A DNA stretch of 64,000 bases from Litchfieldia alkalitelluris (GCF_002153425.1 NZ_KZ119600.1:3872143-3936142); one strand, 5' to 3'; shown: positions 45,591-55,770, counted from the first letter of the stretch. Translations and numbers: made by a program. The notes: generated by a model not told the origin, from the letters alone.

Positions 45591-46733
45591 ATGAGAGTAT
45601 ATTGGATCATTAGCTCTATCATTACATTTCTCCTACTGGGCGTTGGCGTTTACGGTTTTTATTTTATTTCGGAATATGTACCTGGTCAACTTGACACACC
45701 TTCTACTATTCTCGATACGGATTTAGAAGAGTCAGTCGATGATGAAGCTCAACAACGGGAAATTACAGAAGTCATCCATGAATCTCAAAAGCTTGTTGTA
45801 AAAATAGAAACACCAATCGGTCATCTAGGGTCTGGTTTTTTATATAATGATCTAGGAGATATTATTACAAATGCCCACGTAGTTACTGGTACGGAAAACG
45901 TTACTGTCATTACAGCGGATTCCCGCCAATTATCTGGAACTGTTATAGGGATTAGTGAAATAATTGATGTGGCTGTAGTGCGAGTGCCTGAATTAGCTGA
46001 TACTCCACCATTGAACCTTAGTACGGAAAAGGCTGAAATAGGTGTGGAGATTCTTGCGTTAGGTAGCCCATTCGGCTTAGAAAACACGGTTACAACTGGC
46101 ATTATTAGTGGTGTTAACCGCAGCTTTGAACTCCCTCCCTATCACTATGATGATGTGTATCAAATATCAGCTCCCATCGCACAGGGAAATAGCGGGGGTC
46201 CTCTGATTCACAGTAAAACAGGTGAAGTTCTCGGCATAAACTCCGCTGGTACAGAACAAGGTACCATAGGCTTTAGCATTCCAATTGGGAATGTCATTGA
46301 TTTAATAGAAGTCTGGTCAAGGGAGCCAATGACAAGCTTACCAAACCTTGATTTATACGAAGAAGACTATCATTACCGAGGAGATTTTAGGGAATTTAAT
46401 GACGAAGATATGGCTACGTATGTTGTGGGTTATTTCTTTGATAGCTTGAATTATAGGGACTACATTACTGCCTATTCCTTATTAGGAAGCTCCTTGCAGA
46501 CTAGCACTAGTTATCAATCCTTTCGTGCAAGCTATTTGAATACTAGATCTATTACTGTAGACAATATCCAAGCAAAAACGACAGATGGGAATTCTCTCGA
46601 AGTAACTGTTGTTATTACAACGGAAGAGCGTGAAGGCGGCAATAGTACTTTCCGCAGCTATAAAATCATTTATACGATGGGCTATGAAAATGATCAGATG
46701 AAAATACTAACAATTGATGAAACGCCACTATGA
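45591..46733 (+). CDS. Membrane-anchored trypsin-like serine protease (HtrA/DegP-like, no PDZ)
   Basis: 380 residues: signal anchor (~5-27), linker, and a trypsin-like S1C domain (~60-245) with the triad His in ITNAHVV (~97), Asp in IDVAVVRVP (~127) and Ser in GNSGGPL (~205). After the protease domain there is no PDZ; instead ~120 residues of an NTF2-like or unknown fold (YVVGYFFDSLNYRDYITAYS...). This suggests a housekeeping or stress protease with its own binding domain. Translated from the same mRNA as the FxLYD protein. Confidence 0.85.
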   Translation: MRVYWIISSIITFLLLGVGVYGFYFISEYVPGQLDTPSTILDTDLEESVDDEAQQREITEVIHESQKLVVKIETPIGHLGSGFLYNDLGDIITNAHVVTGTENVTVITADSRQLSGTVIGISEIIDVAVVRVPELADTPPLNLSTEKAEIGVEILALGSPFGLENTVTTGIISGVNRSFELPPYHYDDVYQISAPIAQGNSGGPLIHSKTGEVLGINSAGTEQGTIGFSIPIGNVIDLIEVWSREPMTSLPNLDLYEEDYHYRGDFREFNDEDMATYVVGYFFDSLNYRDYITAYSLLGSSLQTSTSYQSFRASYLNTRSITVDNIQAKTTDGNSLEVTVVITTEEREGGNSTFRSYKIIYTMGYENDQMKILTIDETPL

Positions 46734-46788
46734 TAGTTGACTGTTGACTGGTTAGTTTGTTTAAAGCATTTATGTTTTGGCACGAATG

Positions 46789-46818
46789 AAGGGCATGGAG
46801 AATAATCTCCATGCCCTT
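46789..46818 (+). terminator. Hairpin after the protease gene
   Basis: Perfect 13 bp stem AAGGGCATGGAGA with TCTCCATGCCCTT and a 4-base loop. The T-run is short, so strength is uncertain; it may serve both the protease (+) and DUF418 (-) genes. Confidence 0.7.
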
Positions 46819-46919
46819 AGTTATCATGATATGAATTCAGTTAATGTTTAATTTTGGAGCTATTTCTATTGAAGCGGCCCGCTGCAAGTAGATTATATTT
46901 TCATCAATGCTTAAATTAA

Positions 46920-48128
46920 TTACTTATAAGTAAACGACCGCCATAATTTTTCCATCGGCCCGAACTTAAATTTACTCAACCAAAACTTACTAAAAATAAT
47001 TTGGAATAAGAAAATACCCAACGTTATTAAAATGCCATACTCAGGAGGAACTGAACCGAATAATCCTAAGCCATAGCCGTTAAAGATGAGAAGACCAATT
47101 ACCGTCTGCATTAAGTAGTTCGTAAATGCCATTTGTCCAACAGGTGCCAAAAAGCTTAAACGCCCCAGCCACTGTTCTTTCTGACACAACAGAGTCAACG
47201 AAGTAATGTAGAAGAACGACAAGATTAGCCCTGATACAATGGCTAACACTTCAGTAGCTGGCAAGTGAAGATGGAATGGAAGGATAACCATTTCACTCTT
47301 TAAAATGACATAAATAACTGTCAAGCCCCAACCAACAACTAGACTCCTACTCCATACTTTCCTAATCCATGGTAGATGTCCAGGAATGTCCCTTAGTACA
47401 CCCTTTTTACCAACATAAAGTCCAAATAGAAAGATAGATAATACAAGTGGGACCATGACAATTAGATTGCTGAGCACTAGTGGCGCCTCTTCCCCTAAAC
47501 GGAATAGTAGAATATCTAAAAAGCTACCATTCTGGTAAACTTCCATTGCTTCAGCTACTAGTTCCTCATACGTCGTCACTAAAGGTACATCAAAGTCTAA
47601 TATACTCATTAACACAGAATTCAGATATGAAAACAGAGCAAGAACAACCATACATGCAATGAAAAGTCCGATTGCCCATTTTTTAATAGATTCCACTGCT
47701 TTTTTCCGAAAAAGCATTAAAAATAATCCCGCTATCGCGTAAGGTAGTAATATGTCACCACTCCAGAGAATAAATGCATGTATGATTCCAATAACTAATA
47801 GGAATATCATTCTTCTGGAATATACTCTCGGGACAGATAATCCCTTCTCCTCTACTCGGCTCATCAATAAAAAGAAACCTAGCCCAAATAGAAATGAGAA
47901 GGTCGTAAAGAACTTTCCTGATGCAAAAATTGTAATGAACCACTCTGCAATTTGGCTGCTCGTCCCTTCAAATAAGCTAATTTCAGCCATCATCGTAAAT
48001 AGCTTTGGTGTACTGAAAAAATGCATATTAACTAACAAAATTCCCAATAAAGCAAATCCGCGGATAATATCCAAAGTTATTACCCGATTCGCCTGGTCTA
48101 CAGGCTGTAACCTTTCACCCATCTTCAT
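46920..48128 (-). CDS. DUF418 family membrane protein (YeiB-like)
   Basis: 402 residues, about ten membrane segments. Begins ITLDIIRGFALLGILLVNM, the invariant DUF418 opening, and ends with the DUF418 C-terminal domain (FTNYLMQTVIGLLIFNGYGLG and WLSKFKFGPMEKLWRSFTY). The ATG at 48128 has GGAG 7 bases upstream; an upstream TTG at 48146 would place the site within the gene. Function unknown; homologues in Bacillus (YxaH, YrkO) are stress- or biofilm-related, and heparan-acetyltransferase-like folds have been proposed. Confidence 0.87.
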   Translation of the reverse strand: MKMGERLQPVDQANRVITLDIIRGFALLGILLVNMHFFSTPKLFTMMAEISLFEGTSSQIAEWFITIFASGKFFTTFSFLFGLGFFLLMSRVEEKGLSVPRVYSRRMIFLLVIGIIHAFILWSGDILLPYAIAGLFLMLFRKKAVESIKKWAIGLFIACMVVLALFSYLNSVLMSILDFDVPLVTTYEELVAEAMEVYQNGSFLDILLFRLGEEAPLVLSNLIVMVPLVLSIFLFGLYVGKKGVLRDIPGHLPWIRKVWSRSLVVGWGLTVIYVILKSEMVILPFHLHLPATEVLAIVSGLILSFFYITSLTLLCQKEQWLGRLSFLAPVGQMAFTNYLMQTVIGLLIFNGYGLGLFGSVPPEYGILITLGIFLFQIIFSKFWLSKFKFGPMEKLWRSFTYK

Positions 48129-48787
48129 CTTCCTCTCCTCTGTCAATCACCTAATAAGTGTAATACGTATGTATCAATATTATGTTTCAAATTCTATTGC
48201 TGCTTGGCTCCCGGTTCCAAATCCTGTTGCGGGTCGGCTAGCGGTTATCAATTCTCTCAGACCTATACCGTTACTAATCAAAAATATCACAATATTCAAC
48301 AAATAACATCATAAATTTACATTTTATGAGGGCGAGGGCTAGTTTTGGAGATAGTTGAGAGAGAGATCTTGATAATAATAGGGATTGGTCTTGAAGTAGG
48401 GGATGGTCTATTAGGGGGTATTTGGTAGTTTATGTTGTTAGAGGCCTGGAGAGGACTGATTATTTGATGAGGAGGTGGATGTGGGTGTGGGTGGAGATAT
48501 GTAGCTTATGGGAATGGGGACTAGATTTCGTTTGTTTTTAAATTCTAGTCCGCATTTCGCAATAATGCGGACTAGATTCCACCAAGTTCCTAATTCTTGG
48601 CCGCATTCCGTAATATTGCGGACTAGATTTCACCACACTAAAAATTCTTGGCCACATTTCACAACATAATGCGACCAAGATTTCAACCTCACCCATTTCC
48701 TAAAACCAAGAATCCAGTCCGCCTCTCAAAGGATCGTAACCAAAACTCCCATCTAGGAACCGAAATCATCAAATATCCCCTACCCCT
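48129..48787. other. Intergenic region with strand-skewed flanks and family B array
   Basis: Non-coding. About 48325-48530 is very G-rich and C-poor on the plus strand, then the family B array, then a C-rich, G-poor stretch to 48787. A 9 bp inverted repeat GTAGGGGAT (48396-48404) and ATCCCCTAC (48775-48783) flanks the array. Confidence 0.5.
48535..48705. repeat. Family B tandem hairpin array, locus 2 (about 51 bp period)
   Basis: GCGGACTA at 48567 and 48618 and GCGACCAA at 48671 mark units 51-53 bp apart; each has CTTGGCCGCATT or a variant between. CTAGTCCGCATT pairs with AATGCGGACTAG. It is the same sequence version as the 6131-6250 part of the 6 kb array. Confidence 0.75.
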
Positions 48788-49954
48788 TTAATCCCTTTGA
48801 TAAAGATCCCGCGTATATACTTTATCTTTCACATCAGCGATTTCTTCTGAGAGACGATTAGAAACGATGACATCTGACATGCTCTTAAACTCATCAAGGT
48901 CCTTAATTACCTTCAGTCCTTCAAACGTCTCCGAGTCCAGAACTGGTTCATAAATCACCACTTCAATTCCCTGCTCTTTAATACGCTGAATAATACCTTG
49001 AACTGATGAAGCTCTGAAATTATCCGAGTCCGTCTTCATCGTCAATCTGTAAACCCCGACGACTTTAGGATCACGGCTAATGATCTGTCCTGCAATGAAA
49101 TCCTTGCGCGTGCTGTTCGCGTCAACAATCGCACCAATTAGATTATTCGGTACATCGGAGTAGTTTGCCCGAAGCTGCTTCGTGTCTTTTGGCAAGCAGT
49201 AACCACCATAACCAAAGGATGGGTTATTATAATGTTCTCCAATCCTTGGATCCAGCCCAACGCCTTCAATAATTTGCTTCGTGTCCAGCCCCTTCATCTC
49301 AGCATATGTATCCAACTCATTAAAGTACGCTACACGTAAAGCCAAGTATGTGTTAGAAAACAGCTTTACTGCTTCTGCCTCCGTTGAGTTCGTAAAGAGT
49401 ACGGGAATATCCTCTTTCACAGCCCCCTCTACTAACAGGTCTGCAAATTTTCTTCCCCGTTCAGACTGCTCTCCCACAATAATTCTTGAAGGGTAAAGAT
49501 TATCATACAAAGCTTTTCCTTCCCTTAGAAACTCTGGAGAAAAAATGATGTTGTCTGTCTTGAACTTGTCCTTTACTTCCTTCGTGTATCCAACTGGAAT
49601 CGTTGATTTAATCACCATAACAGCCTTCGGATTAATGTCTAACACCGATTCAATAACACTCTCTACTGATCGAGTATTGAAATAGTTTTTCTCAGGATCA
49701 TAGTCTGTAGGTGTTGCAATCACTACAAACTCAGCTCCCCCATATGCCTTGACTGGGTCTGTCGTTGCAGTTAAATTCAAATCTTTGTTGGCTAAAAATT
49801 CTTCAATTTCCTTGTCAACGATTGGCGATTCCTTTCTATTTATCATTTTAACCTTCTCTTCCACAATGTCTATGGCAACAACTTCATGATGCTGCGCCAA
49901 TAAAACTGCGTTGGAAAGGCCCACATACCCTGTACCAGCAACTGCAATCTTCAT
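48788..49954 (-). CDS. ugd: UDP-glucose 6-dehydrogenase
   Basis: Oxidises UDP-glucose to UDP-glucuronate for acidic surface polysaccharide, using NAD. 388 residues, the short form as in E. coli Ugd. N-terminal [25 protein letters not shown] near 85, KSTIPVGYT near 118, [12 protein letters not shown] near 140, and the catalytic Cys in [12 protein letters not shown] near 255. GAGGATG precedes the ATG. With galE it points to uronic-acid-containing capsule, teichuronic acid or exopolysaccharide; no glycosyltransferases are nearby. Confidence 0.95.
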   Translation of the reverse strand: MKIAVAGTGYVGLSNAVLLAQHHEVVAIDIVEEKVKMINRKESPIVDKEIEEFLANKDLNLTATTDPVKAYGGAEFVVIATPTDYDPEKNYFNTRSVESVIESVLDINPKAVMVIKSTIPVGYTKEVKDKFKTDNIIFSPEFLREGKALYDNLYPSRIIVGEQSERGRKFADLLVEGAVKEDIPVLFTNSTEAEAVKLFSNTYLALRVAYFNELDTYAEMKGLDTKQIIEGVGLDPRIGEHYNNPSFGYGGYCLPKDTKQLRANYSDVPNNLIGAIVDANSTRKDFIAGQIISRDPKVVGVYRLTMKTDSDNFRASSVQGIIQRIKEQGIEVVIYEPVLDSETFEGLKVIKDLDEFKSMSDVIVSNRLSEEIADVKDKVYTRDLYQRD

Positions 49955-50143
49955 CTATAAACACATCCTCATTTGAAATCATATTCAAAATTTTTACACC
50001 AAGAAAAATATATCATAAATATATCCAATAATCCATTGGCATTGAGACTTCACCTGTGAGGCCCCATTCTCCCAGTCCTCTACATATGATATAGTTTTCA
50101 CATACAGATTAATTATCATCGTTTTCCAAAGGAGGCTACAACA

Positions 50144-51328
50144 ATGAAATCAACTGGCTCTATTGTGCTAGTCGGTATGAGTGGTTATGGTAACAGGTAT
50201 CTTACCAGTCTGCTCCAATCTGATGCTGCCAACATTTCCATTGCTGGCGTGGTAGACATTCAACCGCAGCGTTCCGATTACTATCATGAAATCGTACAAC
50301 GAAAAATACCAATCTATCATTCACTAGAACAGTTTTACGATGGCAATGAGGCTGATTTAGCAATTATCTGCACCCCCATCCACCTTCATGCAGAGCAATC
50401 CTGTTTTGCCATGGAGCATGGAAGTCACGTCCTTTGTGAAAAACCAATGACTGGCGACTCTCAAGACATTGCTAAAATCATCGAAACCAGCGATAGAACT
50501 GGAAAATTCTTTGCAGTTGGCTTTAACTGGTCCTTTACTGAGAGTGTCCAGCAACTAAAGAACGACATCATGTCTGGCGTTTTCGGAAAGGCACAACGGG
50601 TTAAGAGCATCGTCCTCTGGCCTCGGGATCACGCTTACTATAATCGTTCAAGCTGGGCTGGAAAAAAATACGGTCCAAATGGCGAAAAAATATTTGATAG
50701 TGTTGCAAATAACGCAACTGCCCATTTTTTACACCATTTACTGTATATTCTCGGAGATGAAACAAGTAAGAGCGCCGCTTTAATGGAAGTTACTGCTGAG
50801 CTATATAAAGTGAACCCAATCGAAACCTTTGATACATGCGCAGTACATATAAAAGCAAATTCAAACGTACATAATGAGGTGGAAATTTATTATTACGCAA
50901 GCCATGCAGCGAACGAACATCTTGACCCAACCTTTGAATTAGAATTTGAAAATGCAACCATTACATACGGCAACGGAACAAACGAAATCGTAGCAACCTT
51001 CCTTGATGGTTCGAAAAAAGTATACGAAGACCCTGGACCAGATGACTTAGCAAAACTACAAGTTTGTGTTACTGCTATTCAAGATGCAAATCACGATATT
51101 CTATGCGGCGCCGAAGCCGCAACAGCCCATGTTCATGCCATTGAAAAAATCCATCTCTCGGTCATGGATATACCCGTTTTCCCTAATGAGCTTCAACGCA
51201 TTTCTGATGACAACTTCCAGTGGGTGGAAGGCTTAGGTGACATAATGAAAACCTCATATGATAAGTGGCAGTTACCAAGTGATCTTGGGATCGATTGGAG
51301 CGTTCGGGGCCGCAAGATTAAGGTTTAG
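50144..51328 (+). CDS. Gfo/Idh/MocA-family oxidoreductase
   Basis: 394 residues. Rossmann region IVLVGMSGYGNRYLTSLL, the loop GSHVLCEKPMTGDS near 98, and the second domain from ~130 with ATAHFLHHLLYILGDE near 193. Unlike the three at 28-32 kb it is on the plus strand, alone, next to ugd and the arabinanolytic genes. An AAGGAGG site precedes the ATG. A strong terminator follows. Substrate unknown, probably a sugar or uronate derivative. Confidence 0.85.
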   Translation: MKSTGSIVLVGMSGYGNRYLTSLLQSDAANISIAGVVDIQPQRSDYYHEIVQRKIPIYHSLEQFYDGNEADLAIICTPIHLHAEQSCFAMEHGSHVLCEKPMTGDSQDIAKIIETSDRTGKFFAVGFNWSFTESVQQLKNDIMSGVFGKAQRVKSIVLWPRDHAYYNRSSWAGKKYGPNGEKIFDSVANNATAHFLHHLLYILGDETSKSAALMEVTAELYKVNPIETFDTCAVHIKANSNVHNEVEIYYYASHAANEHLDPTFELEFENATITYGNGTNEIVATFLDGSKKVYEDPGPDDLAKLQVCVTAIQDANHDILCGAEAATAHVHAIEKIHLSVMDIPVFPNELQRISDDNFQWVEGLGDIMKTSYDKWQLPSDLGIDWSVRGRKIKV

Positions 51329-51360
51329 TACCTTACTGCTTATTAGAATAATTAGGCTTA

Positions 51361-51400
51361 AAAACAGTTATCTATGTGAAAAACTGATAGCTGTTTTTTT
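51361..51400 (+). terminator. Intrinsic terminator after the 50144 dehydrogenase gene
   Basis: AAACAGTTATC pairs with GATAGCTGTTT (one mismatch), followed by a run of seven or more T. Confidence 0.82.
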
Positions 51401-51409
51401 GATCCAGGT

Positions 51410-51650
51410 TATTGACAGATTTCGTTGCTCCAACTTCAAATCTGTCGGTATTACGCTCTCTTATCGACTGTTTCTACTTGATTTCTATGCAAATCTGTCG
51501 GTATCAACCCCTCTTATCGACAGATTTCCTTCTCAAAACTTCAAATCTGTCGGTATGAACCCGCCTTATTGACAGATTTCAATGGAAAAATCTCAAATCT
51601 GTCGGTATGAACGCTTCTAATCGACTGTTTCACCTCAGAAAACCAGAAAA
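51410..51650. repeat. Family A tandem hairpin array, locus 2 (5 copies)
   Basis: TATTGACAG/TATCGACWG-type motifs at 51410, 51462, 51515, 51567 and 51618 (51-53 bp apart) alternate with TCTGTCGGTAT. The spacers differ from those of the 23 kb locus, and one (CTTGATTTCTATGC) matches the 59 kb locus. It lies between convergent genes. Confidence 0.88.
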
Positions 51651-51669
51651 CTGTCATTAAGACGAAAAA

Positions 51670-51730
51670 AAGAGAGGCTGGTCCGTAAAAGTCTCACAAA
51701 TCAATGACTTTTTGCGAAGCAGCCCCTAGC
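51670..51730 (-). terminator. Intrinsic terminator after the GH127 gene
   Basis: On the minus strand GGCTGC with AAAAAGTC pairs with GACTTTTA and CCAGCC, followed by TCTCTTTTTTT. The remaining 51731-51807 is low-complexity AT-rich sequence with repeated GATTAG/TTTAGT words. Confidence 0.75.
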
Positions 51731-51807
51731 AGATTAAATTAGTTAGTTTTGATTCGTTCAGATTAGTCTAGTTCACTCTAGATTAGAACATTTTAGAATA
51801 GATTAGT

Positions 51808-53763
51808 TTATTTTAGTTTATTCAACCAAACTCGCATTTCCCCTTCTCCACGGTTGGCCCACGCATAGTATGGAATGGCTTTCAGCGTAACTGTCCGTGT
51901 ACTTGCTGCGCTAAATTCGGCCGCCTTGTATAAAGGACCTTCACTCAACGCTTCCAACTCTATTTTTTCAGCCACGCAGGAAATAGAAACAACGCCATCT
52001 AGCAACCCTTCTTCAAAACTCGCCACATAAGAAGCTGGGTTCATTGGCACTGACACGGTGTGAAGATTGGGACCATTATCTGCTTCTTCTATACAGTACA
52101 CGACTGGGCCACGTTGGATAGCCACTTTTCCGAAATTTTCACGGACTTTCGGGTTCGCATGAATCAGTTGAACTTCCATTGGCAAATAGAGATCCACGAT
52201 GTCACCTGGCGCCCATTCACGATTTATATAAACATACCCATCTTTGATGTTGTCCCCGATATCAAAGCGTTCACCATTGATAGATAGCTGCCCCGAAGCA
52301 CACCAACCTGGCATCCTCATTGCGAGGGTAAAGGCATGATTTTTCCCCGAAGAAGGTGTAATGGTCAGCTTCACAGCTCCCTCCCATGGGTAATTCGTTT
52401 CTTGTGTCACGCGAACTTCTTCTCCTCCAACAGTCATCACGCTGTCGTTACCCATGTACAGATGGACGAACAACTCGTTCTCCTCTTCTGAATAAATATA
52501 ATGGTTGATGGAAGTAATCAGGCGCGCTAAATTCGGCGGGCAGCAGGCACACTTGAACCACGGCTGGCGGACAGGTTTCACATGATGATGCTCCCCACGA
52601 ACGCGATTTAATTCAGGTACAACCTCCAACGGATTTACGTAGAAAAACTTTTTGCCGTCTAAATCCATCCCGCTAATCGACCCGTTATATAAGGCGCGCT
52701 CCAACACGTCACCATATTCGCCTCGCTTTGCCACTTTCAGCATTCTACGGGCCCAAAAGGCAAGGCCGATTGTCGCACAGGTTTCTGTATAAGAGATGTC
52801 ATTTGGCAAGTCGTAATCTGTAGAAAATGCCTCGCCATGCTCCATGGAACCAATGCCTGCCGTAATGTACATTTGCTGCTGGATAACGTTTTTCCAAAGT
52901 CTTTCCGTCGCCCTGCGAAGCTCTTCGTCCCCAGTTTTGGCCACAATGTCTGCCATGGCGCTATACATATAAACAGCCCGCACGGAATGTCCGACTGCCT
53001 TCGTTTGCTCTCTCACTGGAAGATGTGACTGGTTATATCCAAACTTCCCATTCCAGAAAAACTTCCTTTCATCCTTTCGCTCTTCTGCTTCCTTAATAAA
53101 ATAATGGGGCTCTCGACCACGCTCGTTAATGAAAAATTCAGCAAGGCTTAAATATCTCTCGTTTTCAGTCACCTCATACAGCCTAAAAAGAGCAAGCTCA
53201 ATTTCTTGGTGACCTGGGTAGCCTTTCAATTTCTCCTCCTCAGGACCAAACATAGAATCAATGTGGTCTGCGGCCTTGCTCATAATATCAACGAACTTTC
53301 TTTTACCTGTTGCCTGATAATAAGCAACTGCCGCTTCCATTAAATGTCCCATACAGTAAAGTTCATGATCATCTCGGAGATTGGTCCAGCGCTTCTCTGG
53401 CGCCTTTACAGTATAGTAAGTGTTGATGTAGCCATCTTCCATTTGTGCACGTCCAATTAAGTCAATCACAGAGTCAGCCAAGGATTCCAATTCAGCGTCT
53501 GCCGTATGCTCCAAACTGTAGGCAACTGCTTCTAGCCATTTTGCGACATCACTGTCTTGGAAAACCATTCCGTAGAAATCACCACTTGATTCTCCAGCTG
53601 CAATTTTAAAGTTTTCAATGGCGTGGCTTGGTTCTGTATCAGGTATTTCGTCATTCAATGCTTTCCATTGATATGGAATTACTTCACGTTGCACAACTTC
53701 CACTTTCTTTTTCCAAAACGCGTCCGTTAACTGCACTTGCACTCTTCCCCTAGTCTCTCCCAT
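51808..53763 (-). CDS. GH127 beta-L-arabinofuranosidase (formerly DUF1680)
   Basis: 651 residues, no signal peptide, cytoplasmic. Family GH127 releases beta-linked L-arabinofuranose. The (alpha/alpha)6 barrel contains SYTETCATIG near 325 (Glu and Cys of the active site) and KCACCPPNLARL near 405, whose Cys pair with the Glu coordinates zinc and provides the Cys nucleophile in HypBA1. Beta-sandwich domains follow to the C-terminus. It is near GH51, araA and araD, so it probably acts on short arabino-oligosaccharides taken up by the cell. GGGAGG precedes the ATG. Confidence 0.9.
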   Translation of the reverse strand: MGETRGRVQVQLTDAFWKKKVEVVQREVIPYQWKALNDEIPDTEPSHAIENFKIAAGESSGDFYGMVFQDSDVAKWLEAVAYSLEHTADAELESLADSVIDLIGRAQMEDGYINTYYTVKAPEKRWTNLRDDHELYCMGHLMEAAVAYYQATGKRKFVDIMSKAADHIDSMFGPEEEKLKGYPGHQEIELALFRLYEVTENERYLSLAEFFINERGREPHYFIKEAEERKDERKFFWNGKFGYNQSHLPVREQTKAVGHSVRAVYMYSAMADIVAKTGDEELRRATERLWKNVIQQQMYITAGIGSMEHGEAFSTDYDLPNDISYTETCATIGLAFWARRMLKVAKRGEYGDVLERALYNGSISGMDLDGKKFFYVNPLEVVPELNRVRGEHHHVKPVRQPWFKCACCPPNLARLITSINHYIYSEEENELFVHLYMGNDSVMTVGGEEVRVTQETNYPWEGAVKLTITPSSGKNHAFTLAMRMPGWCASGQLSINGERFDIGDNIKDGYVYINREWAPGDIVDLYLPMEVQLIHANPKVRENFGKVAIQRGPVVYCIEEADNGPNLHTVSVPMNPASYVASFEEGLLDGVVSISCVAEKIELEALSEGPLYKAAEFSAASTRTVTLKAIPYYAWANRGEGEMRVWLNKLK

Positions 53764-53902
53764 AACAATGAATCCTCCCTATGTTGAATATATAGAAAGG
53801 CAGATGACTCTAACTCAATCATCTGCCTTTCGTTGCTGCTGCAAGGTTATTAATTATAAAGGTGTTACTTATGAATTTGCTTCATTGGACTTACTTGTAA
53901 AA

Positions 53903-54002
53903 CTTCGATTTAGCTTCGATTTAGCTTCGGTTTAACTTCGGTCTAGCATCGGTCTACCTTTGGGTTTAGCTTTCGTAAAACTTTGGTCTAGCTTTGCTGC
54001 AA
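53903..54002. repeat. 11 bp tandem repeat at the 3' end of the small Cys protein gene
   Basis: Nine units start at 53903, 53914, 53925, 53936, 53947, 53958, 53970, 53981 and 53992: CTTCGATTTAG, the same again, CTTCGGTTTAA, CTTCGGTCTAG, CATCGGTCTAC and so on, diverging rightwards. The last two units run into the stop and final codons of the 53988-54254 gene. Confidence 0.8.
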
Positions 54003-54254
54003 CCACCTTGGCTCCCCTGGAAATGGACAAGCCTTTTCCTTATACAATGCTCGATAAGAGACGAGCTCGCCTGAATGCTGACAAGTCGTTCCGTACATAA
54101 GGGAAGGACAGTCCATGCATAAATCAAGCCTCTCCTCGTATAATTCATCACTCACAGATTTAGCTGAGTCATCTACCAACTCATCTAGATCCACGGCTAC
54201 ATTTATTCCACAGCTTTTACATTCCCTCACTTGCGTTTTTGCTGCTTTACTCAT
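53988..54254 (-). CDS. Small Cys-rich protein (DUF6171-like)
   Basis: 88 residues with eight-odd Cys arranged as CKSCG near residue 12, CMDCPS near 48, a Cys near 58 and CPFPGEPRW near the end, the pattern of a small metal-binding domain that I associate with DUF6171 of Bacilli. Start ATG with a GAAGGGAGAA site. It lies 22 bp after abfA on the same strand and before GH127, so it may be part of the arabinan operon. The C-terminus is eaten into by an 11 bp tandem repeat. Confidence 0.7.
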   Translation of the reverse strand: MSKAAKTQVRECKSCGINVAVDLDELVDDSAKSVSDELYEERLDLCMDCPSLMYGTTCQHSGELVSYRALYKEKACPFPGEPRWLQQS

Positions 54255-54276
54255 AGGAATGAACTTCTCCCTTCAA

Positions 54277-55770
54277 TTAACCAATTGTTAGGACAGCCAC
54301 AGACATTGCTGGTAATGTAACAGTTAGTTCATCGTTTTCAACTGTAAAGTTCTCGAAGCTTTGCGGCTTCACATTCTCAGGATTCTCAAATGTGTTATGA
54401 GCATTTGTCTCATCTGCTGTTAAAACTCGACCAGTTACTGAACCAACTTTATCAGCTAATCCTCGTAGTTGAAGCTTCACTGTTGACTCTTCTTTATGGT
54501 TTAAGTTACATAAGCTGATATTTAGCTTTCCATTTTTGTCTCGAGATGCTGAAGCACTAACTGCTGGTAACTCTTCTCCATTCAATGTATAGTTCTCAGC
54601 TTCAACATGAATGTCCAGCTTCGTTGCGTCTTGGTGAACTTTAAACATTTCAAATACATGATATGTCGGAGTTAAAATCATTTTTTCCCCTTCTGTCAAA
54701 ATCATTGCTTGAAGTACGTTAACCGTTTGCGCAATGTTAGCCATTTGCACACGATCACTATGGTCATGGAAAATATGGAAGTGGAGTCCTGCAACGAGCG
54801 CATCACGAATCGTATTTTGTTGGTAAAGGAATCCTGGGTTTGTTCCCGGTTCTACTTCAAACCAAGTTCCCCACTCATCTACAATCATTCCGATACGTTT
54901 TTCAGGGTCGTATTTGTCCATGATTTTGGAATGCTTTGTTATCAATTCATCCATGTGAAGAGCTTTCTTCAATGTCATAAACCATTCTGATTCACTTGAA
55001 TCTAATGCAAAACCTTTTCCTTCCCAGAAATCCCCTGGAACTGTATAGTAATGAATGCTATATCCATCCATATATTGTGCCGCTTCTCGCATGAGTACTT
55101 CAGTCCAATTGTAGTCATCTACATTGGCTCCACCTGCGATTTTATATACTTTATTATCACCAAAGTTTTTCACGTATGTTTGATAACGACGGTACAAATC
55201 TGCATAATACTCAGGGCGCATATTCCCGCCACAGCCCCAGTTTTCGTTACCTACACCGAAATACTTTAATTTCCATGCATCTTCACGACCATTTTCTTTC
55301 CTCCAATTAGCCATCGGAGACTCTCCATCAAAGGTCATATACTCGACCCATTCAGACATTTCTTGTACTGTCCCACTACCTACATTTCCACAAATGTACG
55401 GCTCTGTTTCTAGCATATCGCATAGCATCATAAATTCGTGAGTTCCGAAATGGTTGTTTTCAACTACGCCACCCCAATTGGTGTTAACCATTCTTTTTCG
55501 GTTTTCACGTGGGCCAACGCCATCTTTCCAATGATACTCGTCAGCAAAACAACCTCCTGGCCATCTTAAAACTGGAATATCAATCTTTTTCAATGCTTCC
55601 ACAACATCATTTCTAATCCCGTTTGTATGTGGGATATTTGAATCTTCTCCTACCCAGAAGCCTTCATAAACACAACGACCGAGGTGCTCTGAAAAATGCC
55701 CGTAAATATTTTTATTAATTGTTCCCTTTTCCACATCTGTATTAATAATTACTTTGTTTTTGTTAACCAT
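54277..55770 (-). CDS. abfA: Alpha-L-arabinofuranosidase, GH51
   Basis: Releases alpha-linked L-arabinofuranose from arabinan and arabinoxylan oligosaccharides. 497 residues, cytoplasmic, standard size. Glu176 in GVGNENWG is the acid/base and Glu299 in IVDEWGTW the nucleophile; [13 protein letters not shown] near 70-82 binds substrate. The C-terminal ~120 residues are the beta-sandwich. The ATG at 55770 (GGAGGG site 8 bases upstream) is preferred over 55788. No AraR-type box was found just upstream; the leader contains family C sequence. Confidence 0.94.
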   Translation of the reverse strand: MVNKNKVIINTDVEKGTINKNIYGHFSEHLGRCVYEGFWVGEDSNIPHTNGIRNDVVEALKKIDIPVLRWPGGCFADEYHWKDGVGPRENRKRMVNTNWGGVVENNHFGTHEFMMLCDMLETEPYICGNVGSGTVQEMSEWVEYMTFDGESPMANWRKENGREDAWKLKYFGVGNENWGCGGNMRPEYYADLYRRYQTYVKNFGDNKVYKIAGGANVDDYNWTEVLMREAAQYMDGYSIHYYTVPGDFWEGKGFALDSSESEWFMTLKKALHMDELITKHSKIMDKYDPEKRIGMIVDEWGTWFEVEPGTNPGFLYQQNTIRDALVAGLHFHIFHDHSDRVQMANIAQTVNVLQAMILTEGEKMILTPTYHVFEMFKVHQDATKLDIHVEAENYTLNGEELPAVSASASRDKNGKLNISLCNLNHKEESTVKLQLRGLADKVGSVTGRVLTADETNAHNTFENPENVKPQSFENFTVENDELTVTLPAMSVAVLTIG

